The notes under the pieces were generated by a model that worked only from the letters and a program-made list of their open reading frames with translations, searched no databases and had not been told where the DNA came from. DNA of 64,000 nucleotides from Fonsecaea monophora (lineage: Eukaryota; Ascomycota; Eurotiomycetes; Chaetothyriales; Herpotrichiellaceae): positions 62,001-126,000 of the forward strand of contig NW_019173960.1 of NCBI RefSeq assembly GCF_001642475.1, in the 5' to 3' direction. Both the position numbers and the translations under genes were made by a program. Of the stretch, positions 22,378 to 33,411 are shown in pieces (position 1 is the first letter of the stretch; each line of letters begins with the position of its first letter).

Positions 22378-23403
22378 TGCCGGACCGCCGGGAGTAGGTT
22401 GTGATCACGCAACTGTAGGCGCAACAGAAGGCGTTGGAGAAATAGTAGGCGAGGTGGATATAAAGAGGTCAGGATAGAAACATGGGCTAAATGGGTGGAA
22501 GTGTGAACATTCACGTTATTGATGTGGCAAAAGGGATTGCGAAGCCAAAGTGAGGGGGCGAGTGCGAGGCTTACATTCCTGGCACCGCAACCAAAACATT
22601 CTGGGCGGATTTGGAGACATCGGATATCATGAGGGCAGATGTTGTACGAAGTTCGAGAACCAATACCAGCTCACACGACTCGTTTCTGACTGTTTGCCAA
22701 TATCTGCTTTGGCGGTGTTGATGCATCCAGTGGCAGTCTGTCTTGGGTCCATTTGACGGCAAGTGCCGGGGGTTCCGGACTTCGGGCCGGCACGACGAAC
22801 TAGTAATGCACTAGTCCGAGTATAGATATTAGAGTCATATTTAGCAGGGTTTAACAAAGGTGTTAGCAGTGACGGGGGACTCCGTACACGTACCTTCCTT
22901 CTCCCAGATACTCTTCGTACCAATAATTGTACGAAGAAGTAAAATATGGAGTCAACTACAACTACTCGGTACACATTACAGCGATAGATGAACAAAAGAG
23001 TCCAACTTAGAAGTGACGTACTCGATCGCAGCAAGCAATTAGCTATGATCCGTTTCTCTTTGTCTACGAGTGCTTCTTCGCTTCTCAACTCCTCCCTCCG
23101 TCACCTCCAACTGTCCCTCGTCACTGTCCCACATGCTTCTCAAGCTCCCCAATCCCTGCAATAGGTGCGTTGCATCAACTAGCGCACCATGATGCATCCC
23201 CAACCGAACGCAGCATCGCCGGAGAAAGACATACCTTACCGCACTACTCAATGCATGGGGTTGTTCCTGACCTGGTGAAGAGATTGGTCTTCGTGATCCT
23301 ATTCGATCCCCACATGCTTGAAAGACATTGACACTCCTCTGAAGGCGCAATCTCCATCATTTCTTCAGCTGTCAAACGTGCCATCGCCGGACAATAATCC
23401 AGC
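22378..23403. promoter_or_regulatory. Divergent promoter between the methyltransferase and P450 genes
   Basis: About 1.03 kb between two start codons facing apart. It contains a 9-bp-arm inverted repeat at 22912-22937 enclosing a CCAAT box. No gene is supported inside it. Confidence 0.55.
22912..22937. repeat. Inverted repeat with 9-bp arms and a CCAAT core
   Basis: TCTTCGTAC and GTACGAAGA are perfectly complementary around the 8-nt spacer caataatt. The left arm and spacer create CCAAT, the core of fungal HAP/CBC complex sites. It lies near the middle of the divergent promoter, so it may be a regulator site or a hairpin. Confidence 0.6.
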
Positions 23404-25133
23404 ATGGATAACGTCAAATTGATCCTCATCGCCCGCCCTTCTCTGGCGCTCTTGACCCTCGCTGTCGCTTCAGCCACCGTATACTGTCTTGCTCTCGCTA
23501 TTTATCGTCTCTACTTTCATCCCATTGCTCATTTTCCAGGTCCTAAGCTTGCCGGCCTCACAAGATGGTATGAGTTTTACTACGAAATCGTCCAAAAAGG
23601 CCAGATGACCTTTCATATCCAAAATCTCCACAAGAAATATGGTAAGCATCCGCAAGTACGCCATTCTGTGAGCTAACTTCACGGCTCACAGGTCCCATCA
23701 TACGAGTCACTCCAAATGAATTGCACGTTCTCGACTCCGACTATTTCGAAGAGCTCTATGTCAAGTCTGGTAGGCTCGACAAGTATGCGCCATTCTCTGC
23801 CAGGTTTGGTACCGACGATACATTTTTTACCGCGCCACTTCAGGAAGACCACCGTCGCTTGCGCAATGCCGTAGCCCCCTTCTTCTCTAAGCGAAAAATC
23901 ATGGACTTTCAGCCTGTGGTGCGGGCCAAATTGAGGAAACTATGCTCCAGCGTCCAAGAATATGCGGGAACTGACCGTGTGTTGCCGCTCCACCGTGCCT
24001 GGACCGCTTATGCGGGAGATGTCGTCACCGAATTCTGTTTCGCAAAAGCCTACGACCATCTCGATTCTCCGGATTTCAAAGAGACCTTCCACGAAGCCAT
24101 GCACGCCGCCTGCGAATCATCCAGCGTGCTGATGCAATTTCCGTGGTTGTGGCCTGTGATGAACAGCCTGCCAGATTGGTTGGTGCTGAGACTCGAGCCG
24201 AACATGTACATGCACATTCAAGTGCAACAGGTAAGTGACAGCACGCCACCCATTGAGTCGGTGGCCTGACCCGATGAAACAAGGACTTCCATCGGACCAT
24301 CTCCGCACTCAAGGAGAACCACGACGAATCCAAGAAGATGGTTGACCATCCCACGCTGTTCCACGAGATGCTTCACAGTGACCTTTCGGACAGGGAGAAG
24401 TCGGTCAACCGGATGGTCCAAGAGGCTCAAGTCATCATTGGGGCTGCCATCTTGACCACGTCCTGGGCCGCTGCGGTGGCCAGCTTCCACATCATTGACA
24501 AGCCCGACATCTTCAGGAAGTTACGTGCCGAGCTTGAAGAGGCCATTCCCGACCCATCCACGCAGCTCGACTGGCAGAATCTTGAACAGTTACCCTACTT
24601 GACAGGGTGTATCAAAGAGGGTATTAGACTAGCATATGGGATCGCTTCACGGCTGCCTCGGGTCGCCCGTCACGATTTGAGGTACAAAGACTGGGTGATC
24701 CCGGCAGGCACACCAGTCTCCATGACTATCGTCGACATGAATCATGACGAGGATATCTTCCCTCAATCACATTCGTTCATTCCAGAGAGGTGGCTGAACA
24801 ACCCAACCACAAGGGACGGCCAACCGCTAGAGCGGTACTTTATTGGGTTTGGGAGAGGAACAAGGCAATGTATTGGGTTGAAGTGAGTTGTGACTGCTTT
24901 CCACCTCTCCACTCTTGGCCTTAGTATCATGCCACGCTGGAACGCTGCTGACATGTTGCAGTCTTGCTCAAGCTGAGCTGTACATGGGGCTTGCCTCGAT
25001 CTTTAGGAGGTTCTCCTTTGAGCTGTACGAGACTGACGTGTCGGATACGGTGTTAGCCCACGATTATTTCGTGCCAACTGTTAAGCTCGACACCAACGGG
25101 ATCCGAGTCAAGGTGAAATCGGTGGAAAAGTAG
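23404..25133 (+). CDS. Cytochrome P450 monooxygenase
   Basis: Four exons, 23404..23641, 23692..24230, 24284..24882 and 24962..25133, with introns of 50, 53 and 79 nt, give 515 residues. The N-terminus has a membrane anchor (about 6-35) and the hinge HPIAHFPGPKLAGLTRWYE, typical of fungal microsomal P450s. The I-helix region reads AAILTTSWAA, so the usual AGxxT Gly is absent. The ExxR pair is E371/R374, the PERW motif follows, and the heme loop FGRGTRQCIG places the ligand Cys at 455. All catalytic landmarks are present, so the enzyme should be active. Substrate is unknown; the neighbouring LaeA-like methyltransferase hints at a two-step tailoring pair. Codon use and intron sizes match the neighbours. 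Confidence 0.93.
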
Positions 25134-25252
25134 TCTTATTTTTCTCAGAATAGTCGGTTGTTGCCAGTGGATGGGCCGAATTTTGTAGTCCGCTGCGTCA
25201 AGCGGCTCTGTGTTGCAATTATGATGCTTCTCGACCACAACTAGCCATGAAT

Positions 25253-26721
25253 CTAAGCTGGAGGCAGAAATGATGCATAAAGTCCCGCTTGAACCAAAGC
25301 ATAGATGACCATCCACCGAATAACCACGGAAGCTCGCTTCGGTTCCGTCTGAAGCTTGATCGCCAGCCAGATATACCACAGCGGATACCCAGAAGATAGC
25401 CTCGTGATGATTTGTACATGGTAACTCGTGAGTGCAAGCACGGTGAGAATGAGTTGCGGCAGGGCCAGGCTCAATAGCGCTCGATTGCCAGCCGATATGG
25501 TTGTGGACAACGATGGCGTCGAGTCTCGGATAACAAGCTGAGGGCGCCGTAGGACATCCACGGCGGAGTAAATCAAGATCGAGAGGGTCGGTGCGGCCAA
25601 GAGAAACAGCGGGAGATTCGATATGGTCCAGTAGCGAAAGAGACCGACGTTCCTGGTCGAAGTACTTTGTTAGCGGTGGGCCAAACATACATGGCGACTC
25701 GTGGACTCCCTCACCAGTAATGAGATTGGACAAAGGTGAAGATGGACGGGAGTGTCTGATTGCACCAGGGTCTCCTGTCGCGGGGGTCGCGGCCGTGGCA
25801 GTATTCCCAATATGCCAGGGCTTGCGGATACGCCATGCCAAAGGCCACCAGGAGACCGCCAGCCACGGCCGAGGCCAGCCAAGCAACCCGCGAAGGCGAG
25901 ATGCCCCGGGAGAACATGGCAAGGAACGTGGTAAGCGCTTCGACCAAAAACGGTATTCCAGCCAAGACTCCATTGCTCCGAACGATTGTAGCAGTACTAA
26001 AAGACATGGCGGTGGAGATCATCGTGGTACAGGCGGCGAATACTTGACCTCGGTTGAAATGCTGGGTCGCGTGAATATATCCCAAAAAGCCAGACATGGA
26101 CAGAAATGCAAAGGCGCTTTCGGAAGAAGGGGCAGAGAGAAACACGCCCGCAGGAGAAATGATATGGAGTGCAGCAGCGGAGAATGGGACCAGAGACTTG
26201 GTGGGTTCGTCGGTTCCGATTAGAGATTCTGTCGATGCCCATAGCTGGATAACAGACAGCCAATGGGCTATGTGCGACAAAATGATTCCGGCCAAGGATG
26301 ATGATGGCTCTCCGGTGATTCCCAGCTGTGAGAGGTCTGGGATATCGTCAATAAGTGAGCTCCGAACGCATCAAAGGGGGAAATGAAAGATACATGTGCT
26401 GGTCCATGATATTGCCGTCGACAGACCAATGCCAAACGCCCACTCCTGCTCAAAAACATGTCCTTGGTCCGATAGGTGCGTGTAATATATAGCATCCCAT
26501 CGAACAAGCTTCATCCACCAGTTTGACATGTCGTCTGGGGTGTCTGATATGGTTTGCTGACCTGCATCTTCCCAGTCCAGGAGGCTTGTGGACGTGTCGT
26601 ATCCGACGCCAGGGGCGGCTAGGGTGATGAGGATTATCACCGACTTCCAAGCGACAAAGAGCACAAATAGGGTGAGAATAGGATGGTCGTGTCTGTAGCT
26701 TGACCAGAGCGAAGGCGTCAT
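25253..26721 (-). CDS. gpi18: GPI mannosyltransferase 2 (PIG-V/Gpi18)
   Basis: Three exons, 26721..26394, 26336..25715 and 25652..25253, give about 449 residues. The first junction (57-nt intron) is chosen by frame and branch site and is less certain than the second, which restores HYWNVGLFRYW, a strongly conserved PIG-V signature. The luminal motif RWDAIYYTHLSDQGHVFEQEWAFG carries the family's catalytic Asp, and many hydrophobic helices span the rest. The enzyme adds the second mannose to the GPI anchor precursor in the ER membrane. It converges with the P450 gene, with only 119 nt between stops. Confidence 0.9.
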
Positions 26722-27432
26722 TCTGCCCTCGCCGCGCTGTGCTGTTTGAGTAAATCATTGGGCCCCTGAGTTTTGGATGGCGAAATCTTGAGTTTCTAGT
26801 CTTGCGCAGCGCAAAAGACCCACCGTAGTCACAGCCGTAGTTCCGCCGTAACTTCACCTTGGCATCAACAACTCCACCGTAGCAGCCAAATCTCAACCAA
26901 CTGCCAATCTACACCTCGTACTCGATGTATACACGTTGGAAGAGCTGGTTCGTCACAATGAAGCATTTGTGATCTGGCTTAGTTTAGCGGATATCCCTCT
27001 AAACGGTGCTTTGCTTCACACTTGTCGCCCTATCTCCTCGACGTCTCAAGGATGAAAACATCTACACGAACCTGGCTTACGAGGTGTTCACTTAGGAGAG
27101 TTTGCGTAAATGATTGAGGCGGCAAAGCTTAATACTGTGTATGGTACGGGGGTCTCCCAATGTCAGTTTGTGCATTCACGGATGTATCCATCTGGGGACC
27201 TTCTAGCATCAGAGAGTCCGCTGGACAACGGACCTTCGAAATCATGTGATAAAGAACCGCTCCAATGGAAGATTGACAAGGTGTACTCTAAGTGTAGGAA
27301 AGTCCATCTCTAGGCCTTAAGCATGGCAAGAGCGCTGGAGCCGGTCAGTATTCCATCCGTAGCTTTGTGGAGGAAGTGCAATGACCTTGGACGCCATTCG
27401 TTAACGAACACCAGGCTCCAATGGAATCTATT

Positions 27433-27464
27433 GGCTGAGCTCTTATATGGCTGAGCTCTTATAT
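27433..27464. repeat. 16-bp perfect tandem duplication
   Basis: The unit ggctgagctcttatat occurs twice in direct succession, followed by a partial third copy (ggct). It lies in the gene-poor stretch. Confidence 0.85.
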
Positions 27465-29391
27465 GGCTTCTCCCTTCTTCACTAGCAAGATTGCCCAGGT
27501 CGAACCTTCGCATCAAGTCGGACAAGGTCCCTGGTTGTCGAAAGGCGTAGTGCCTCCAAGGGCACTGTCCCTGCTAGAAGCTTGTTCAGGAGATGTGTTA
27601 GCGAGAAGGAGAGAGTTTCGTTATGGTATCCGCGTGATTTGTGTCAACACTCAACAATCAGTGTGGGACTCTGGGTCACAAGCAGCCATTGAGCATACCA
27701 AGAGCACCACTTTTGCAATGGGCGGACGGGCGGGTGTGCGTCGGTTAGATCAGATTCCGTTCTTTGACATATGTACCATGTACATGGCCTGGTACCATGA
27801 TTTTTTGCTTTTGAACTCAAGACACGACTTGTACCCCTTTTGGTCGGACAACTCCTAGTCTCTTTGGCTGATTCTGTGTGGACCATGGTAGTGCTCCAGT
27901 CAACTCATTCTTTACCCAATATTGGGTGGCTGAGTGTGTATGGTCGAGGAAAGCCCCTGCAGGTTTTCCATGACTTTGGGTGATGGGGAGCAATAGCGGG
28001 AACCTATGCCTCTCCCAGCCCCTCAACTCTCGTGTGCAACTTGTGGTATGCAGCTTTGTACGGAGTCCTCACCTCAGGCGTAATGCAGGATGCCTGTGCT
28101 AAGCGAACGAAGTGGGCAAAGATCAATCCCCACTGGAGGGACATGTGCGTCATGTGGGATGGTGTACACTGTATTAAATGCTGTATCGCTATTGTAAAGC
28201 TTGCATTCGCGACAAGTCGCGGTGCCTCTGGATTCAGCAAACGACAGCTTGATGACATAGTCAGGGAGCTGGAAGAATATCCTAACCTTAGCCCAAGCGC
28301 CAAAACAATGTCAGCAGACTGTCCACTTTGCCTGTGTGGATTAGCTCAAAGAAAACCTAGTGAGAATCTTGGTCGATAGGAGTGTGACCCCTGTAGGCCC
28401 TGGAGACTCAACTTTGATAAGCCTTGGGGTGAGTGTGTAAATGGCTCTCAATGAGCACGGACTGTTGGATTTGGAGCAGTTATTTCTCTTGGAAATGTTT
28501 GTGGCTTGCATAGTCACAGCAAAACCACCTCGTGCTGGCTGAAACAATGGGTGGGTAGACAAATAAATCCATTCGGCGCGATAAGTCGCATATGGGAGTG
28601 GCACGAGTGCCACTGACGCAATGACATATCCGAAGCGAGGTGCGCTACCACTTGATATGGGTAACGGTTTTATCAGAGAGTCTGTGCCCTGCGTTCGGGA
28701 AGCGGTACGCCTTACATGCTTGAGGAGGTTGCCGTAAGGTCTGGGGCGAGTCAGTTAGTTGGAGGACTTTGGGAAGCGCCGGACAATTGCAACCTTCAGC
28801 TGAAGAGAAATGGAGCAACCTCGTCGAAAGAGCGGCGTCCAGTTACCAACTGATCGTACCGAGGGTTGATGGCACAGCGCTGTGGTTTGTGCAGGAAGGC
28901 CACGCGATCACCACGTGGACCACCCTTGCAGCCACGTGTACGTCGTGTTGCTCAATTTGTTCTCCCGGGAGTGTGGTGTGCAGAAGGCAATGGGGCTTCA
29001 GCCCGTTGATGGCAATAGCTTCGTGCAGATTCTGCTGTGGACGCGGCGACCATCAAGGGTATGAAAGGACCTGAAGGGACCTGAATCGTGGTTCCCATTG
29101 GTAGCTGCATGGGACATCGACGGCTGAGGGGACCCAGTCTGCACCTTTAACTGCATGGCAGGGAAGTGCATGGTATCCAGATCGGGATCAATGGAAGTGG
29201 GCGTCGACCAGAAAGGGATGGTGACCGATTGGCATCTCACCAAAAAGGGAGGCCCCAATAATATGCGTGGGACAAGGCTCCAACCTCGGCGCTGCGCTTG
29301 GATCGCGAAAGGTCTCGAGGGACAATTTGTCCCGGAAACATGCAGGTGGTCGACTCGGTCGCCTCGACGAGTGCAGAGCCAGGCCGCCAAA

Positions 29392-29928
29392 TCACAGGAT
29401 AGTCGATGTCGAGAAGAGGGTTTTCGTAGTTCGAAATCCTTCTGACCCCCATGCCACCACGAGATCGTGCTTCCACAGAAAACGTGGCGCGCACACACGA
29501 CGATCTGGAGCGGTCCATTCTGCCGGGGTTATGTCAGAGGCTGACCAGGCTGCATGGCCTGGACCCTCGTAGGCATCTAAAACCACTATTCGTAGAGACA
29601 GACCCCTTGCACCCACATGCATATTCCTGAATAACCGACGCGCAAACTTCGACGAGCAATATCCATCAACGACAATAAGCCCAGCGCCGATTGGAGGGGT
29701 GGTCCGTCCCGTGTGGTCAAAAAGCGGCGCCACATGGATGCTCCCAGCCTTGATCTCGGACCCGTGCTGTTTGCGTGAATTCGAATTCCCTCGCATGAAA
29801 AGAAGATCCCTCACATCGGCGCTGGAAGTCGTCTCTGGCGGCGGTCGAGCTGCTCCATTTACTCCTTCGCATAACTCGATGGCGAACTGTGCTGTCACAT
29901 TTTGTTCGAGGCGGCATTTAATTGCCAT
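29392..29928 (-). other. Isolated 178-codon frame, possible decayed oxidoreductase fragment
   Basis: The longest ATG-started frame in the 27-31 kb part. It contains SIHVAPLF followed about 20 residues later by GYCSSKFARRLF, a Y-x-x-x-K arrangement (Y90/K94) such as occurs in short-chain dehydrogenases and thioester-reductase domains, and then GP-x3-W. No Rossmann glycine motif is visible upstream and no splice partners were found. It could be a remnant, or chance. Confidence 0.2.
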
Positions 29929-32900
29929 GGTCTACATCACAACACCCTCCCCTCGGGGAGCGAAGTGGGTATGTGCCTGACCGAGATGCTATCCACAGAG
30001 ACGGGTAATTCGGCTCGTGTGCCCTGGCAACCAAAGGAGAGTGATATTGCATGCAAGCGAGGTTGCTCGTGCGGCGTGTGTAGTGAAAAACTGCTTTAGA
30101 AACAGGTCTCTAAGGATGAAAAACAGCCAATCGTCGAGCTTCGTCTCAACCAGGGGTAACCATCCTTAGTCAAACTTCATGCTGAGACCATTTGACTTGA
30201 AATAGATTCGCCACTTTCTCGCTGTAATTGAAAGTGGCCAAGGCTTTGCGGGGAGTTTGGCGACATCTCTTCGTGATTGTTTCCTTGCCAGCTTCTCGCT
30301 TAAGTGATCCGAGCTTAACGGGAAAGCCCTAGTTAGTTTGCGTTAGACCCGTATGGTATCGCATTGCGCCACTAGCCCCGCAAAGACTGGGGATTGGTTT
30401 GTGGATGTCCTCTTATGCATCATGATCAATGCTGGATATTGTTTTTCTTGTGAGCCACCACCGACATTGTGGACTGCTGAGGACACAGCGTCGAATACAC
30501 TCGTGAGGCTAGATGGCGGTGCAGGCGTGGGTGGTGGAATGACTTCCCAATGGCCAATAGATACTGGAGCCGTCCTCGCCACGAGAGTCGTTCCCACTGA
30601 ACATGAAGTCCCTTCACAACCACTGTGAAACCACATAGGTAGTTGGCCACATGGGATGTTGACGTTGTGTTTGAGTGTCATTTACATCAAGTTCTCAGCT
30701 CCGACAGAGTCAATTTGCTTTGTGACTGACCCTTAGAGTTCTGATTGATATCGGCATCCCACGCAGATGGCTCCAGTAATGCGGATGACAGCAATGCAAC
30801 GCAAGGTTCCTGTGGGTGGGGGCCATCTGCACAGACACGCAGACATGGGTAAAACAGCTTTGTGTGACGGGCACAAGACCCTCATTCTCTGGACTAGCGG
30901 CGGCGTCTCTCTTTCGTCTGGTGAGAACCCTGTGCAGCCTCTTACGCGCCTCACCTATGCCTTCTTGGCCAGAAAAATATCCCCTGATTCCCTTTTTTGA
31001 CTCGTCCCTGGTTCAATTGGCCATGAGGCTTGCTTTGTTGGTGAAGTGGGCATAAGCCAATTTGGCCATCGTCGCATCACGGGGTCGCCCTGAATCACTG
31101 AGCCTTTATCGGGTGGGCCAATTTGCGAACCTAGAGGACTCAGCTTGTCAACTCTTCTCGATGGCCCTAGTCGTTTCCAAGCTCCAAGCTCCCTAAACCT
31201 GCATCAAAACGTATGCCGCACTATTGAGTCATGATGTTGATATGTTCCTTGCCTGGCTGGAGGTGTCTGAACCACAACAGTAGCAACAGCAGCAGCAATC
31301 CAATCAAAGACCCTCTCGCTTGCGTAGCCGGTAGCATCCGTGTTGGTGTTTCTTCTTTGCTTTCCAGGTTCTAATCTCCTTAGGTTAGATCCTCAACTCT
31401 CAGCAAGCCTGTGGGCTGCTAGGCCGGCTTTTCTTTCCCTTTGCACAAGACCATTCAGCAAAGGACCAGCTGCAACTATCGACGCTTAGGATGCAAGATC
31501 TCGGTTCAGGGGGTATGAGCTCATCCTTTTGACAAGGTTCTGATTCGTGCTACCGAGGACAAGGATACACGGATTAATAGCTCAGAGCGGCGTCGGTTGC
31601 TGTGGGAGGGTAGGGCTGATCATGCGTAAAGACACGTTGTGACCTGCGTGGAGACGAGCTGTCAATTCATATGATTGACCCTGCGTTGACCGCACTTGAG
31701 GCGGTGATAAGTGTATAATAAGACAAGGAGGAGCGGAGTGGAGGAAAGTTGTAGATTTTGCAGGCTGCGCAGTCGTTTCTGTGCGTGCACTTACAGTCTC
31801 CTGCTGCTCGTTACTTCAGACAACATTACGTCGTAAACAACAGCAGAGAACTACAGCCTCGACCCTCATTCGTTTCACATCAAAGGCCAGGAGTCTAAGG
31901 ACAAGCGGCCTCTGTAACGGCATTACTACCTCACACCCCTATTCCCTGCCCTTGTCGACACCACACATCGAGGTCTCTCTGAATATTCCCTTCTAATACC
32001 TTACCTCGACTCAGCGTCAGCATCTGTCAACTCCCCCTCGGCGCACTGCTGTTCGAGTTTGACCATTTACGAACATACTCAGGCCTGTGCGTTGTCTCCA
32101 AGCTACAGCCTCGATCCTTTCGTCCCTGCGCGCGAGAGACAGCATCGATGCTTTCTCGTTCGAGAACCTCATTGACACAAGATCCTCGATTTTCAGCATC
32201 GTTATCTGTGTCTCAACGCCTTTCCAACTTCGAGCCACTATTCACCTCAAGAGTCTGCACGGTTGTGACACCTCGCAAAGTGCCAGCGACCATTTTACCT
32301 AGCAGTTTCTTCCGGGTTCTTTGAGGACCCTTGAGAGTCAATCTGTGCATCAGTTGTGACGCGGTATTGCGCAGTTAGAAGTTGTTTGAGATCAGGCCTT
32401 CTCATCCTTCACTGTATTAATTGATCCCCAAGTGCCGACAGACGAGACTATCGGAATTTGAGCAAAGGTGCGCTGATAGAGTGCGAAACAAATTTTCACG
32501 CAATCACTCGCTTCCGCAGAACACTGCCAGGACCAATATGCTCTCTCAGCCGCTCACTGCAGGCTCTTAAAAGGTTGATCAATTTTACAACCAACCCTAG
32601 CCTCGCCCGTACTGTCATTACCAGGAAATGATACCTATGCTAAGCCCGCGAACCTGTCGGACCTTGAATGGAGGATCCTCAACAAATTTCAGCAGATTTG
32701 TCTGTCAGAGTTTTGTCGGGCTCATTTGCTTCGTCGCGAACCATTGTGCCGGGTCGTGGAACAGCTGGAGCAGCTTGCTGATTGTGTGATGCTGGCAACT
32801 AACGAAAGCATCCCAGCAAATTTGCTTCACGTTCCCAGTCTTACTTTTGACTTGTTCAAGAAAAGGTCCTCCGAAAGACCCCTAAGCCGTCATATCGCTG

Positions 32901-33411
32901 TCTGAGACAACCTTAGCAGCGGACGTGATCATCCATAACCGGGACGAAAATCCATCAAACCTTCCCTTCCGCAAATCATCGACCAGAGCAGGTCCTCTCT
33001 CCCTGGGAATCGACCGCACATTTAATCCTGCCAGGGCAGGCGTGGTTTCCTTCTCCAGATTCTGTCCGACACACAAACTCGGCCCTCCTGCTCCATCTTC
33101 CAAGTGTCTATATTCCACTTGTCCTTCATCATCTTCACCATCTCTTGGATATATTCTTCCAGCATCCTTCCTGGACACAGCCTTATCCCGCAACATTCTT
33201 CCCTTCTTACAGCCCATCTCGTCATCTCTTATCCAGCACATATGCTGAACCAAGCGCCCCGTTTCCCTGGAAGCCGGAAATCCCAAGTTCAAGCTCCAAC
33301 CAAAGCCCTTATGCGCGGGCCACCCGCCCTTGTCGACGCCTCTCTCACTGAACGTGTCCAGTCTAGGCTCCACCTCGCCAGGTCTGTTGTTGGCAAAGGC
33401 GGGATTCCAAA

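Larger units (their letters stand above)
26722..33411. other. Gene-poor stretch of 6.7 kb
   Basis: No frame here shows convincing family resemblance or a plausible exon chain. Several frames of 90-190 codons exist, many starting without ATG and overlapping on both strands. The segment from about 31,700 to 33,400 has CT-rich, leader-like composition and a TATA-like string near 31,713, and may be a long 5' leader of the velvet gene. The 27-31.7 kb part may include decayed genes. GC content is not visibly depressed, so classic RIP-degraded transposon DNA is not suggested. Confidence 0.45.

Noticed and set aside
28004..28379. Frames of about 100-115 codons on both strands
   Set aside because: The plus-strand frame has no ATG start, and neither resembles a known protein.
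26722..33411. Idea of a RIP-degraded transposon
   Set aside because: No AT-rich bias, terminal repeats, or transposase or reverse-transcriptase motifs were seen.
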